Below are positions 6,273-15,836 of a stretch of 55,133 nt of DNA, in pieces. The DNA is from SZUA-448 sp964602475 (GTDB lineage Bacteria > Bacillota > Clostridia > Lachnospirales > Lachnospiraceae). Location: the NCBI GenBank assembly GCA_964602475.1, contig CAZRRN010000018.1, positions 1 to 55,133 on the forward strand. Direction: 5' to 3'. Under the pieces are notes generated by a model. The model did no database searches. It saw only the letters and a program-made list of their open reading frames with translations, and was not told the origin of the DNA. The stretch's first letter is position 1; each line of letters starts with the position of its first letter. Position numbers and translations under genes: made by a program.

Positions 6273-8471
6273 TCATTCCGCTGTCAGATGGAACAGCCTT
6301 CCTTTATAATCTCCGCAGGCCCAGGGCATATCAATCCGGAGCCCTGCATACATCAGCTCTTCTCCGGAATAACCTCCTCCTTCTTCTCCTTCAATCCGGT
6401 AACTGTACTTTTGTTCCAGCCCTGCAAGACGGATTGTTCTTGTCAGCCGTCCCGGGGCATGGAGTACCTGAATATAGGTCAGCAGTGCTTCTTTCTTGTC
6501 CTTTGACACAACTATATAGCAGTCATACAGCTTGTTTTCCGAATAGGAAGCCAGACGATAGTAATCCCCCTCCCTTACCAGATCGTTGTATTTATGATAC
6601 ATAGCCACCTGCCCCGGAATCATACTGCGATCCTCCTCCGGAATCCGTGTGACGTCAAGCTCGTATCCGAAGGTTCCCGCCAGTGCAATATATCCTCTGG
6701 TTTCAAACGGAACGGTTCTTCCGACTATATGATTGGGGCAGTCACTGATATGCGCTCCCATTGCAGAAAGCGGATACAGCATTGCTGTTCCTTCCTGAAT
6801 AATCAGACGCTCTACCGCATCGGTATCATCCGACGCCCATATCTGAGGACTATAATAGAGCATTCCGGCATCAAACCGGCTTCCTCCGCTTGAACAATTC
6901 TCCAGAAGTAGCTTTGGAAATTCTGTAATCAGGCGTTCCTGCAGCTGATAAACGCCAAGTACATACCGGTGCAAAAGTTCTCCCTGCCGATCAGCCGGCA
7001 GAGAGAGACTTCCAAGTTCAGCAAGCTGCCGGTTCATATCCCACTTCACATATTCGATATTAGCACTATGCAGTACCGTCGAAATCATTTCAAATACGGC
7101 ATCTACGATTTCCTGCCGCGAAAGGTCAAGTACATACTGACATCTTCGAAGCCCGGCTTTTCGCCCCGGAACAGCAATTGCCCAGTCAGGATGATTGCGG
7201 AACAGGTTCGAATCCGGAGACACCATTTCCGGCTCCATCCAGATTCCGAACTTCAACCCAAGGCGGTTAACTTCCTCTACCAGATTCTTTAGTCCGCCGG
7301 TAATTTTCTCTTCATTTACAAACCAGTCCCCGAGAGACGATGAATCATCATTTCGTGTTCCAAACCAGCCGTCATCCATAACCAGCATTTCAATTCCGAG
7401 TCGCCCGGCTTCCTTTGCAATAGAAAGAAGCTTTTCTGTATTAAAATTAAAATAAGTTGCTTCCCAGTTGTTGAGCAGAATGGGACGTTTTTTATTCCGG
7501 TATTCACCCCGAATCAGATGCTTTCTGTAGAAATCATGGAAATTTCTTGTCATTCCTCCGATTCCTTCTACGGAGTAGTTCAATACTGCTTCCGGAGTAA
7601 AAAAGCATTCTCCCGGTGAAAGCTTCCAGTCAAATCCATCCGGATGAATTCCGATTACCGCACGTATTGCGTTAGGAAGCAGACATTCCGCCTGCGCCAG
7701 AAAGTTGCCCGAATAAATCAGACTCATCGCACAGACCTCTCCATGCTGCTGATCTGCGCGGTGCTCAGCAAGTGCCAGAAACGGCTGCGCCTGCGGTCCT
7801 GAACGACCGCACAGTGATGCCGTACCGTGTTTTCCAAGCGTCAGAGGATATCGGTTGATTCTTCCCTCCTGAGCCCATTCGCCGTGTACAGTAATTACAT
7901 CATACTGATCATTTGTCATATCAAGTGAAGCACTTAGTGCCTCTGTCAGATGGAATGTCTCACTGCTTTCATTTACAATAACCGTACTTCTTGTGATGAT
8001 ATCAAGCTCTTCAAACACTGAATAGCGCAGAATCACCTTGATGTTCAATAAAGCATCAAAGCACTCCAGCTCCAGTGTCATACACTCCTGTTCCGTTCCA
8101 AAGCTTGCCGGAAGTCCGGTGATTTCCGGTTTTCCGGTGTAAATCCTATGTCCGCGGTAACCAAGGAGAAGTGCAGTATGTCCGCTTTCGCTTCTGATGG
8201 CGATTGCACTTTCTTTATAATCTCCGAGTCCCTTCTCCGGATACTCTTTCGGAAAAGATTCCATGAATACAACTCTGTCAAAGCCATCAGCAGGTACCGC
8301 TCTTGGCGGTTCGCCGAGTCCTAGACGTGCGGCAAAGCGCCCGTTGTCGATTCTCCGTCCATAATAAGCATGTCCGATAAAATTCTCATCTCCAAAAATC
8401 ACAATTGCATAGGTGGAATTCTGCGTATTCAGCTGAAACAGCTGTTCATTCTCATGATAAACAATCGACAT
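6273..8471 (-). CDS. GH36 alpha-galactosidase, cytoplasmic
   Basis: This 732-residue protein has the complete GH36 architecture: an N-terminal beta-sandwich (about 1-320), a (beta/alpha)8 barrel and a C-terminal beta domain. The nucleophile is Asp478 in YVKWDMNRQ, and the acid/base is the first Asp of ASDDTDAVE (548). LLNNWEATYFN and VMDDGWFG mark the barrel start. It hydrolyses terminal alpha-1,6-linked galactose from oligosaccharides. There is no signal peptide, so it acts inside on imported oligomers. The length is normal. A GGGAGAAG site precedes the ATG. It is the last enzyme gene of the large minus-strand locus, 23 nt behind the GH43 lipoprotein. Confidence 0.95.
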   Translation of the reverse strand: MSIVYHENEQLFQLNTQNSTYAIVIFGDENFIGHAYYGRRIDNGRFAARLGLGEPPRAVPADGFDRVVFMESFPKEYPEKGLGDYKESAIAIRSESGHTALLLGYRGHRIYTGKPEITGLPASFGTEQECMTLELECFDALLNIKVILRYSVFEELDIITRSTVIVNESSETFHLTEALSASLDMTNDQYDVITVHGEWAQEGRINRYPLTLGKHGTASLCGRSGPQAQPFLALAEHRADQQHGEVCAMSLIYSGNFLAQAECLLPNAIRAVIGIHPDGFDWKLSPGECFFTPEAVLNYSVEGIGGMTRNFHDFYRKHLIRGEYRNKKRPILLNNWEATYFNFNTEKLLSIAKEAGRLGIEMLVMDDGWFGTRNDDSSSLGDWFVNEEKITGGLKNLVEEVNRLGLKFGIWMEPEMVSPDSNLFRNHPDWAIAVPGRKAGLRRCQYVLDLSRQEIVDAVFEMISTVLHSANIEYVKWDMNRQLAELGSLSLPADRQGELLHRYVLGVYQLQERLITEFPKLLLENCSSGGSRFDAGMLYYSPQIWASDDTDAVERLIIQEGTAMLYPLSAMGAHISDCPNHIVGRTVPFETRGYIALAGTFGYELDVTRIPEEDRSMIPGQVAMYHKYNDLVREGDYYRLASYSENKLYDCYIVVSKDKKEALLTYIQVLHAPGRLTRTIRLAGLEQKYSYRIEGEEGGGYSGEELMYAGLRIDMPWACGDYKGRLFHLTAE

Positions 8472-8494
8472 CGTTCTTCTCCCTGAATAAATTT

Positions 8495-10180
8495 TTAGCG
8501 GCTGAACTGCCAGAAATCTATGGAGTAACCGCTCCCGTAATAGATGAAAAATAAATCATGTTCTCCGGTAACTTCCTTATAAAGCTCTGCTGTCCGCTCC
8601 GTATATTCGTCTGTGTCCTCCGGCAGAACCTCGAGATATCCGATGACCTCTCCGTCCAGCCCGTCGACTCTGATCTGTATTACTCCGTATTCTGCATGAC
8701 AGGAATTGATACATGCCATAAACCCTTTTGCCGCAGTAGCACCGAAATCGACTCCGTAGATGCAGGTCCAGTCTCCTGAATCAATTTCATTAACTGCCAT
8801 ATTCCCGGCTCCGTACCACACTGCTTCCAGTCCGACCTGCGTTGTGTTGATTCCTCCCATCGTTCCGAGCATTTCTGCTTCTACCCGCATGTATGGATCA
8901 ACCGTACAGATCCGGTCAACACCAAGCTTTGTCCCTGTTGCCTGTTTAATAGTTCCGTCCTCGTTCACTGTGATGCTGTCAATATGGACACTTCGGTAAC
9001 AGTTTTTATAGCCCATCGTGTTTTCGAGAAGCTGCGAATGATAGGTAATATACCATTTTCCCTGAAACTCAAACATCGTGTGATGGTTATTGTAATGGTT
9101 ACCGAAATAATCTCCGGGGTTCTTCAGAAGTATTCCCTGTAAGGTAAACGGACCCATCGGACTGTCACCGGTCATATAACAAATCTGAGCAGACCCGATT
9201 CCAAGCTCTGCCTTTGCTTCGGCAGTAACATTCCAGTTAGAGCAATAGGAATAATAATAGGTATCACCGATCTTATTCACCCCGGAATCCTCGAAGAAAT
9301 AAGGGGGATTGATTCTTGCCGGTTCTCCATCCAGACTGATCATATCCGCTCCGAGCTTTACCACTCTGGCTGTTCCCGGGTCTGCTTCGCAGCCCTCCGG
9401 AATCCCTCCTCCAAAATACAGATATGCGCTTCCGTCATCATCTACAAACACAGCCGGATCAAACATCCACACCACATCGTTACAGTTCTTGGTTGAAGAG
9501 GTTACAAGTGCCTTTCCCAGCGGATCTGAAAATGGTCCCGTCGGACTGTCGGCTGACAATACTCCGATTCCTCCTCCACCGTTTGCAAAATAAAGAAAGA
9601 ACTTGGTTTCTCCGTCAATTTCTTTGCAGACGGCAGCCGGAGCCCAGGACAGATTCGCCCATTGTGCAGCACGTGCTTTGGAAGAACCAGCGACATAAAT
9701 TGTCCCGTGATCCGTCCAGTTTACCATATCCGCCGATGAAATAACATGGATATTCTTCAGCATTTTATATGTATTATTCACTATATTTCCCTCTGCATCG
9801 TACTCAAACGCATCAGTACTGGTATAAATATATACCCGGTCGTTATAGACCAAAACCGTCGGATCAGCCGTGAACTTCTGAGCCACAAGCGGATTATGAT
9901 GACCAATTTTCTTGTAGGTTTCTGATATTTCCAGTCCGTTAAAAAATGATTCAAGCTCTGCAGCCTTCGAAACCGGAGTTTCATCTTCCGGCAAGCCGGT
10001 CGGCTCCGTTAAAAGTTCATCCTCCGGCGAACCGGTCGGCTTGACCGGAGCTTCTGTTAATGTCGGTGTAGTATGATTCTGATTCATTATAGTATTCTCC
10101 TGTTCTGTCCCGCAAGTGCATCCCGTCACTAATAAGAGCAGCATTCCGGACACCAATAATTTTTTAATTTGCTTTTTCAT
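8495..10180 (-). CDS. GH43 family lipoprotein (arabinofuranosidase/xylosidase) with C-terminal CBM6-like module
   Basis: The start at 10180 is favoured by AGAGG 6 nt upstream. An N-terminal lipoprotein signal ends in LLLVTGC, so the mature protein is anchored outside the cell. A Pro/Thr/Glu linker follows, with a repeated PTG-x-PEDE. The GH43 five-bladed propeller (about 95-420) has FTADPTVLVY near its start (catalytic base), WMFDPAVFVDDDG (pKa modulator) and a Glu in INPPYFFEDSG (acid). The C-terminal 130 residues starting YMRVEAEMLG look like a CBM6-type sugar-binding sandwich. The likely task is release of arabinose or xylose branches from arabinoxylan at the cell surface. Substrate specificity cannot be decided by reading. 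Confidence 0.88.
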   Translation of the reverse strand: MKKQIKKLLVSGMLLLLVTGCTCGTEQENTIMNQNHTTPTLTEAPVKPTGSPEDELLTEPTGLPEDETPVSKAAELESFFNGLEISETYKKIGHHNPLVAQKFTADPTVLVYNDRVYIYTSTDAFEYDAEGNIVNNTYKMLKNIHVISSADMVNWTDHGTIYVAGSSKARAAQWANLSWAPAAVCKEIDGETKFFLYFANGGGGIGVLSADSPTGPFSDPLGKALVTSSTKNCNDVVWMFDPAVFVDDDGSAYLYFGGGIPEGCEADPGTARVVKLGADMISLDGEPARINPPYFFEDSGVNKIGDTYYYSYCSNWNVTAEAKAELGIGSAQICYMTGDSPMGPFTLQGILLKNPGDYFGNHYNNHHTMFEFQGKWYITYHSQLLENTMGYKNCYRSVHIDSITVNEDGTIKQATGTKLGVDRICTVDPYMRVEAEMLGTMGGINTTQVGLEAVWYGAGNMAVNEIDSGDWTCIYGVDFGATAAKGFMACINSCHAEYGVIQIRVDGLDGEVIGYLEVLPEDTDEYTERTAELYKEVTGEHDLFFIYYGSGYSIDFWQFSR

Positions 10181-10204
10181 TTGCACCTCTGAAAATTTTT
10201 ATAG

Positions 10205-12274
10205 TTATTTCATTACTACTGAAATATCTACCAGTGTTCCATTGATCATTTCATCTGTAATAACCAGCTGTTCCGTATATACATCCCTGCCATCAACAAT
10301 CCAGTGGTCGAATTCTTTCCCATTCGTTGGCGTGACATACAGAACCGTATCGTAATCGGAATAGTATTGACCGGAAAACGCATCATCCGTTGACCAGGAG
10401 TTAATCGATACCGTGCAGTTCTCCGGCTTTTCCACTGTCAGGGTATACCTTGTTCCCTGCAGATTAAAAAAGCTATAGCAGGTATTATATGCATAAAGTC
10501 TTCTTGTATGAACAAATTCCGAAATTGCTTTGACCTTATCCTCCATCCAATCAACAGAAAGCCAGCTCGCAAGCTTTCCGCTTTGAAATGAGTAGGTCTG
10601 CTCATTCAGTCTGGATGCATTCAGTTCCTCCAGAACACTATTTAAATATTCATCTGCAAATACCCCATTTATCAGATCCAGCATTTTAACATTGAAGATT
10701 TCACGGCAGTCCGGTCTCCTCATAAGCTGATCGAACAGTGCGCAGACCTCTTCACCCAGACGATCCTCGTTTTCATCCAGCTTAATCGATCCATCCTCGT
10801 TCAAAAAATCAGCCAGAAAACGTTCTGTTACTCCCGCTCCATATACACCAACAGTAAAGTCAAGATCATGCAGCAGGCTATGCCATTTACCATCAAACGG
10901 AGCCTCTCCGTACTCTTCTCCGTCTGCAGCATAATAACGATAAACCTTATAATTGTTATGCGGCCAGTCCTTATTGCCAAGAAATATTTGATAAGCAAAA
11001 TATTCCAGATAATTCTTTACGTCGAATTTCTCACACAGCTCCTCATATCGTTTATCATCTGTCAGATCTGCCGTCGAATAAATGCTGTACAGCTCGTTGA
11101 ATTCCTCGGCAGCATACAGTTCCTCGTCATCAGCAGTTACCTCTGCTACAGTTCCCTCACAAATGATTACCGTACCGTCGAATTTACCGTAATGTGTTTC
11201 AAAGTATGACTCATGATAAACCTCTGTCAGCCAGTATGCACCGTAATATTCGCCGTTGACAAATACCGCGCACGGGCAGACAGATTTTGCTTCATAGCCT
11301 GCTGCTTTTGCAAGCGTCTGAAATAATTCTTCCCGGATAAAAGCAACCCCATTGTCATTTCCCGCTGCACGCAGAACCAGCCGTTTGAACGCATCGATTT
11401 CCTTTCCTTTCTCATCAATGGCATCCGAAAAAAACGGGAAACGAAACTTATTATTGACGGTGCTGTATTCCTTACGTGCAAATAATTTCATGGGAATCTG
11501 ATCTGCTGACCGCGACCATCCGCCATAGGTTCGGATTCCGGCGTCCTGGTTGATGACTGTAGTTCCGTCACTGCTCAGTATCTCCACATATACCGGTCGC
11601 TCGCTTTCATCCCCCTTCATATGATAATTCGCAGGCGTTTTCCCGTCAACTGTTTCATTAGGATGTTCAGCAAGATAATCATCCATTATTTTGCCGCCTA
11701 CAAAAATCCCATATTCATAGTCATAGAGATTATACGGATCAGAGGTGATTGATACAACATAAGTATTAAATCTCTCTTCTATTCCTTTGCACATAAAATA
11801 AGTATGAACACAAATCTCCGAGCTCGTTCCATCTGCTCCGTAAACACAGGCCGATACAGGATACACCTTCATTGCTTCTGTCGTTTTCCCGGCAGCAAGA
11901 GTAATCGCTGACTGATATACCTGCGATTCTGTATTTGGCGTAGAACCATCCAGCGTATAGTAAATGGTTCCTTCCGTCTGGCTGTATAAAACCAGCTCCT
12001 GCGTTTCCTGATAGAAGTTGTCCTTCAATGAGAACTGCACCGACTGATTCAGGGATTCGACCGCTGTCAGTGGAGTTGGGGTTACCGTAACAACCGGAGC
12101 TGTCGTAGAATTCTTGTCAGCATTATCTGCAGTCAGGGATACCGTCGGTGTATTACTGATATCCGCAGGAACGGATACTCCGTTTCCGTTCCTACAGCCG
12201 GCCAATAAACCAATCAGCATCAGAATAAGAACTCCAATTATATAGTTATGATGTGTCTTTTTTTTATTACTCAT
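10205..12274 (-). CDS. CotH-kinase-family lipoprotein
   Basis: The start at 12274 (second Met) has GGAG 7 nt upstream. The signal ends in LIGLLAGC, a lipobox, so the 689-residue protein is surface-anchored. After a Thr-rich linker comes a chitobiase-C-like beta module (GTIYYTLDGSTP, about 100-150). Next is a CotH-like kinase region with IRTYGGWSR (in place of the usual G-N-S), an EYYGAYWLTEVY segment and HDLDFTVG, the metal-binding D-x-D element. The C-terminus is a small repeat-type beta module (EFDHWIVDGRDVYT). CotH proteins phosphorylate spore-coat or secreted proteins, or act structurally. Its placement between GH43 and GH95 suggests a role in the polysaccharide-degrading surface machinery, not in the spore. 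Kinase activity is unproven. Confidence 0.75.
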   Translation of the reverse strand: MSNKKKTHHNYIIGVLILMLIGLLAGCRNGNGVSVPADISNTPTVSLTADNADKNSTTAPVVTVTPTPLTAVESLNQSVQFSLKDNFYQETQELVLYSQTEGTIYYTLDGSTPNTESQVYQSAITLAAGKTTEAMKVYPVSACVYGADGTSSEICVHTYFMCKGIEERFNTYVVSITSDPYNLYDYEYGIFVGGKIMDDYLAEHPNETVDGKTPANYHMKGDESERPVYVEILSSDGTTVINQDAGIRTYGGWSRSADQIPMKLFARKEYSTVNNKFRFPFFSDAIDEKGKEIDAFKRLVLRAAGNDNGVAFIREELFQTLAKAAGYEAKSVCPCAVFVNGEYYGAYWLTEVYHESYFETHYGKFDGTVIICEGTVAEVTADDEELYAAEEFNELYSIYSTADLTDDKRYEELCEKFDVKNYLEYFAYQIFLGNKDWPHNNYKVYRYYAADGEEYGEAPFDGKWHSLLHDLDFTVGVYGAGVTERFLADFLNEDGSIKLDENEDRLGEEVCALFDQLMRRPDCREIFNVKMLDLINGVFADEYLNSVLEELNASRLNEQTYSFQSGKLASWLSVDWMEDKVKAISEFVHTRRLYAYNTCYSFFNLQGTRYTLTVEKPENCTVSINSWSTDDAFSGQYYSDYDTVLYVTPTNGKEFDHWIVDGRDVYTEQLVITDEMINGTLVDISVVMK

Positions 12275-12345
12275 TACTTTCTCCATTCCCGTTAAGTCAA
12301 ACTTCTTCGGTCAAATCTGTCAGGTAATTATTTTCTGCTGAATCT

Positions 12346-14547
12346 TTATCTCTCCGAACGTAACTCCGTTGTAATATTTTTTGTTTCTCCTGCATTCAGA
12401 TATAGTTCGATATGCTTTTCCCGATACACAAGTATCGTCCGCAGCTGGTCATAAGCGGTAACTGTACAGCGATTCAGCCGATGGTTTTTCCAGCTTAGCG
12501 AGATTACCGCATTTCCGATTATACGAATCCCCTTTACGTTTCCTGCGGAAAAGCAATCCGGAAGTGCAGGAAGTAGAATTGTTCTCTCTTCTGAAGATTG
12601 AACAAGCATTTCTGCAATTGCGGCAATTGCTCCAAAGTTTCCGTCAATCTGGAATGGTGGATGATTGTCAAACAGATTCGGAAGCGTTGATTTTTCAAAC
12701 AGCTGCAGCAGGTTCTCGTATACCGCATTCCCATTACCAAGCCGTCCATACATATTCATAATCCACGCACGACTCCACCCTGTATGTCCTCCGCCATTCG
12801 CAAGTCTTCTCTCCAGTGTCGTTGCTGCCGCCTTTGCAAGCTCCGGTGTTTTATCCGGTGTAATCTGATGTGACGGGTACAGTCCATATAAATGTGAAAT
12901 ATGGCGGTGACCACGTTCTGCTTCCTCATAATCTTCACGCCATTCCATCAATTGTCCGTATTTTCCGATCTGATTTGGAATCAATCGATCCAGAACATTT
13001 TGAAAACGTTCAGTGTATTCATCCTGCAGCTTCAGAAGCTCTGCCGCCTTAATGCACTGCGTCATCAGATCCCGAATAATCTGGTTATCCATTGTCGATC
13101 CGGAAGTCAGGCAGGCCTGTTGTCCATCCGGTAAAATATAAGTATTCTCCGGTGAAACCGACGGACAGGTTACAAGATACCCCCCGTCCTCTATCAGATA
13201 ATCAAGAAAGAATTTTGCAGCTTCTTTCATAATCGGATAGGCTTCTCTTAAAAATGCCTCATCCTGGGTATACAGATAATGTGTCCATTGATGGGTACAC
13301 AGCCATGCAGCTCCCATAACCCAGTAGGAAGCAGGAAGCCAGATATCCTGAACTGCCGTATCACCCCAGATATCTGTATTATGGTGCGCTACCATTCCGG
13401 AACAATGATACATTTTTTTTGCGGTTTCTTTTCCATGCTCGACCATTCTCGCAATATGATCTAAAAGTGCCGTATGACATTCACTTAGATTGCAGCTTTC
13501 TGCAGGCCAGTAATTCATCTCCGTATTGATATTAATCGTATATTTCGAATCCCATGCCGGAGTAAAATCCTTGTTCCAAAGTCCCTGCAGCGTTAACGGA
13601 AGTGTTCCCGGGCGGCTTCCCGATATCATCAGATACCGTCCAAAATTAAAATACCGCTCAATCGTTTCCCCGTTTGTACGTTTATCGTCCACTGCAATGT
13701 GCAGCTTCATCCGATTGTAATACCTCTTATACTCGCTAAGGTGCCTGGAACGCAGATGCTCAAATGCAGTCTCGCTAACCTTATCGAGAACTTTTGTTAA
13801 ATATTTTTCCGGATTTTTCTTCCGGTACGTTGTTGCTGCTGACAGGTAGAATATAACCTCATGCGAATGACGAATCAGAAGCTGTTCTCCTTGAACAAGA
13901 ACCTCCCCGTCCAGAGCTTTCGCGCGAAGCATTGCACAAAACGAAGAACCGTTTCCAAGACTTCCTCCCATCATGATTGTGCTGTCATCTGCTTTTCCTG
14001 CATAATCATAGTATCTGCCACGCTGCAGAAGCATCGACAGGGTAAGCCCCTCCGGTGCATCTGTCTGATAACGCATTACCATAGCATGTGCAGGGGCAGA
14101 GATAAAGGCTTCTCTTGTATAGTGGCTGCCCTCCTGTTCATAGGTTACAAAATGAACTGCTTCCGACAGAAGCAATTTTCTTTCATAATTCGAAACTCTA
14201 CCCGATTGCCCATAGATTGTAAGGTCACCAAGCGTCTGATACGGACGCATACTCTGCGGTGTGCCTGCCAGTGTATGATTGGCAAGCTCATTCGCCCTGT
14301 TAACGTCTCCGCTTAAGATAGCGCTTCGAAGCTCCTCAAGATGCGTTGCAGCATCCGGGTTATTACGGTCAACATAGCTTCCGTACCAGACACTTTCTTC
14401 ATTCAGCTGAATATGCTCTGCTCCTACATCTCCGTATAACATTGCACCAAGCGATCCGTTTCCAAGCGGCAGGGCTTCCTCCCACCGGACCGCCGGTTCA
14501 TAAAACAGAATCTGGTCTGCTGTATTGCTCTGTTTTGTTTGTTTCAC
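12346..14547 (-). CDS. GH95 alpha-L-fucosidase / alpha-L-galactosidase, cytoplasmic
   Basis: The 733-residue protein begins at a GTG (14547) and quickly shows the GH95 N-terminal signature WEEALPLGNGSLGAMLYG. The (alpha/alpha)6 barrel follows, with LQGLWNKDFTPAWDSKYTININTEMNYWPAE, and later HTGWSRAWIMNMYGRL and FQIDGNFGA. These are hallmark GH95 segments. The family removes alpha-1,2-L-fucose, and some members remove alpha-L-galactose from plant glycans, including complex xylans. There is no signal peptide. The length is slightly below typical. Its ribosome site is weak (GAGA). It is 71 nt upstream of the CotH-like gene in the transcription direction. The enzyme mix around it makes L-galactosidase activity on xylan side chains a reasonable alternative to fucosidase. 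Confidence 0.93.
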   Translation of the reverse strand: MKQTKQSNTADQILFYEPAVRWEEALPLGNGSLGAMLYGDVGAEHIQLNEESVWYGSYVDRNNPDAATHLEELRSAILSGDVNRANELANHTLAGTPQSMRPYQTLGDLTIYGQSGRVSNYERKLLLSEAVHFVTYEQEGSHYTREAFISAPAHAMVMRYQTDAPEGLTLSMLLQRGRYYDYAGKADDSTIMMGGSLGNGSSFCAMLRAKALDGEVLVQGEQLLIRHSHEVIFYLSAATTYRKKNPEKYLTKVLDKVSETAFEHLRSRHLSEYKRYYNRMKLHIAVDDKRTNGETIERYFNFGRYLMISGSRPGTLPLTLQGLWNKDFTPAWDSKYTININTEMNYWPAESCNLSECHTALLDHIARMVEHGKETAKKMYHCSGMVAHHNTDIWGDTAVQDIWLPASYWVMGAAWLCTHQWTHYLYTQDEAFLREAYPIMKEAAKFFLDYLIEDGGYLVTCPSVSPENTYILPDGQQACLTSGSTMDNQIIRDLMTQCIKAAELLKLQDEYTERFQNVLDRLIPNQIGKYGQLMEWREDYEEAERGHRHISHLYGLYPSHQITPDKTPELAKAAATTLERRLANGGGHTGWSRAWIMNMYGRLGNGNAVYENLLQLFEKSTLPNLFDNHPPFQIDGNFGAIAAIAEMLVQSSEERTILLPALPDCFSAGNVKGIRIIGNAVISLSWKNHRLNRCTVTAYDQLRTILVYREKHIELYLNAGETKNITTELRSER

Positions 14548-14587
14548 GGTTTCTCACTTTCATGTTGTATTCCGGTTCGTATGCCCG

Positions 14588-14643
14588 GGTTCTCTTGTTT
14601 CGACTCGCATGCATCTTCTCGTTCTCATGTTCCGACCCACATG
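14588..14643. repeat. imperfect 24-bp direct repeat in the CE1-GH95 gap
   Basis: Two 24-nt units (14588-14611 and 14620-14643) share about 19 positions (plus strand GTTCTC-TG-TTC-GAC-C-CATG pattern), with a 32-bp period. A third, weaker unit may overlap 14560-14585. This is the only structure I see in the 120-nt gap. Its function is unknown. Confidence 0.4.
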
Positions 14644-14667
14644 TATGCTTTTCGATTTCCGGCTTAC

Positions 14668-15783
14668 TCATTGTGTGGAAGATTCCTTAAATAAGATCTG
14701 CGCAAAGTTATAAAAGCCCATATACCATACGTTAAAATCATGTCCGCCGGATACATCCTGCCACATATAATTCTCTCCGTCGGTTAAGAGCTCTGTCAGC
14801 CCGGTAAGACCTGTTGTCGCTGCGCTTGCGCTCGCATGGGCGATGCTGTCCTGTAGGCCACATACATTGTAAAAATAATGAATCGGGCAATTATCAAAGG
14901 CATTGATTTTCGATGCAACAACCGCTGCACTGTATGAGGTCGGAGCCGCTGAGAATGCTCCGAACCAGCTTAAAAGATCAAGGCATTCACACATTCCGAT
15001 ATTGATTGTCTGCATTCCGCCCATAGAAAGTCCCGCCATGGCACGATGATCTCTTGCTGCCGATAAATCATAGCCCTCCTCATACTCTGCATAGGTCGCA
15101 AAATTCTGATCAATATACGGAATCAGATCATTTCTAAGCTCCTGACCAAAAAGATAGAAGGAGTTGTAATCAGCGTTGCTGGAATGATCTGCGCTGGAAC
15201 GCCCATTCGGAGTAACAACTATAAACGGTTCGATATCCCCGTGATAGATCAGATTATCCATCATTGCCTTAACCTTAGAGTCAGCGCTCCCCATCCCCCA
15301 TTCATCTATACTTCCTCCGATTCCATGCATCAGATACAGAACATTATACTGTTTGGTCTCGTCATAGTTATAAGGGAGATAAACATAAGCTTTCTTGGTA
15401 ATTTCCTCCCCTTCTCCAAAATAATCCTTTGTCGTATAGCTGATTGTCTGTACCGAACCGTGTTCCACATATCTTTGCTGAGTATATTTGTTCGGAAGGT
15501 AGCTTTTCTCGGCAAACGTTGCAGTTGCTTCGCGGTCTGAACCCGCTTTTGTCGGTTCAGGTGTTACCGTCGGAGTCGGCTCTGCTGTTGCTGTAGGCTC
15601 CGGTATAGTCGTTGCTGTCGGATCCGGCTGTATCGTCGGTGACGGCATTTTAGTCGTATCCATTGTTGGCATTGGTGTGCTGGTTGATTTTTCCATTTGT
15701 CCTCCTTGATTGCTGCATGCCGGTAAGCAGAGCAGAATTAATGTAAGTATCATAATGACTGCAGTGGTTCTTTTTCTTTCCAT
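14668..15783 (-). CDS. CE1-type carbohydrate esterase lipoprotein (feruloyl/acetyl-xylan esterase)
   Basis: A lipoprotein signal ends in LCLPAC (Cys23), followed by a roughly 60-residue Thr/Pro linker. The catalytic alpha/beta-hydrolase domain (about 95-370) belongs to the esterase D/CE1 group: KAYVYLPYNY, LYLMHGIGGSIDEW (oxyanion loop), nucleophile Ser253 in AGLSMGG, probable acid Asp312, and His348 in GGHDFNVW. These enzymes remove feruloyl or acetyl groups from arabinoxylan. AAGGAGG precedes the ATG. It is located outside the cell next to GH95 and downstream of the exporter genes. Neither the sequence nor the context separates feruloyl from acetyl specificity. Confidence 0.88.
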   Translation of the reverse strand: MERKRTTAVIMILTLILLCLPACSNQGGQMEKSTSTPMPTMDTTKMPSPTIQPDPTATTIPEPTATAEPTPTVTPEPTKAGSDREATATFAEKSYLPNKYTQQRYVEHGSVQTISYTTKDYFGEGEEITKKAYVYLPYNYDETKQYNVLYLMHGIGGSIDEWGMGSADSKVKAMMDNLIYHGDIEPFIVVTPNGRSSADHSSNADYNSFYLFGQELRNDLIPYIDQNFATYAEYEEGYDLSAARDHRAMAGLSMGGMQTINIGMCECLDLLSWFGAFSAAPTSYSAAVVASKINAFDNCPIHYFYNVCGLQDSIAHASASAATTGLTGLTELLTDGENYMWQDVSGGHDFNVWYMGFYNFAQILFKESSTQ

Positions 15784-15836
15784 ATACTTCCTCCTTACTA
15801 ACTATGTAAATAATGTTACAAAACTTTTTCCGTATT

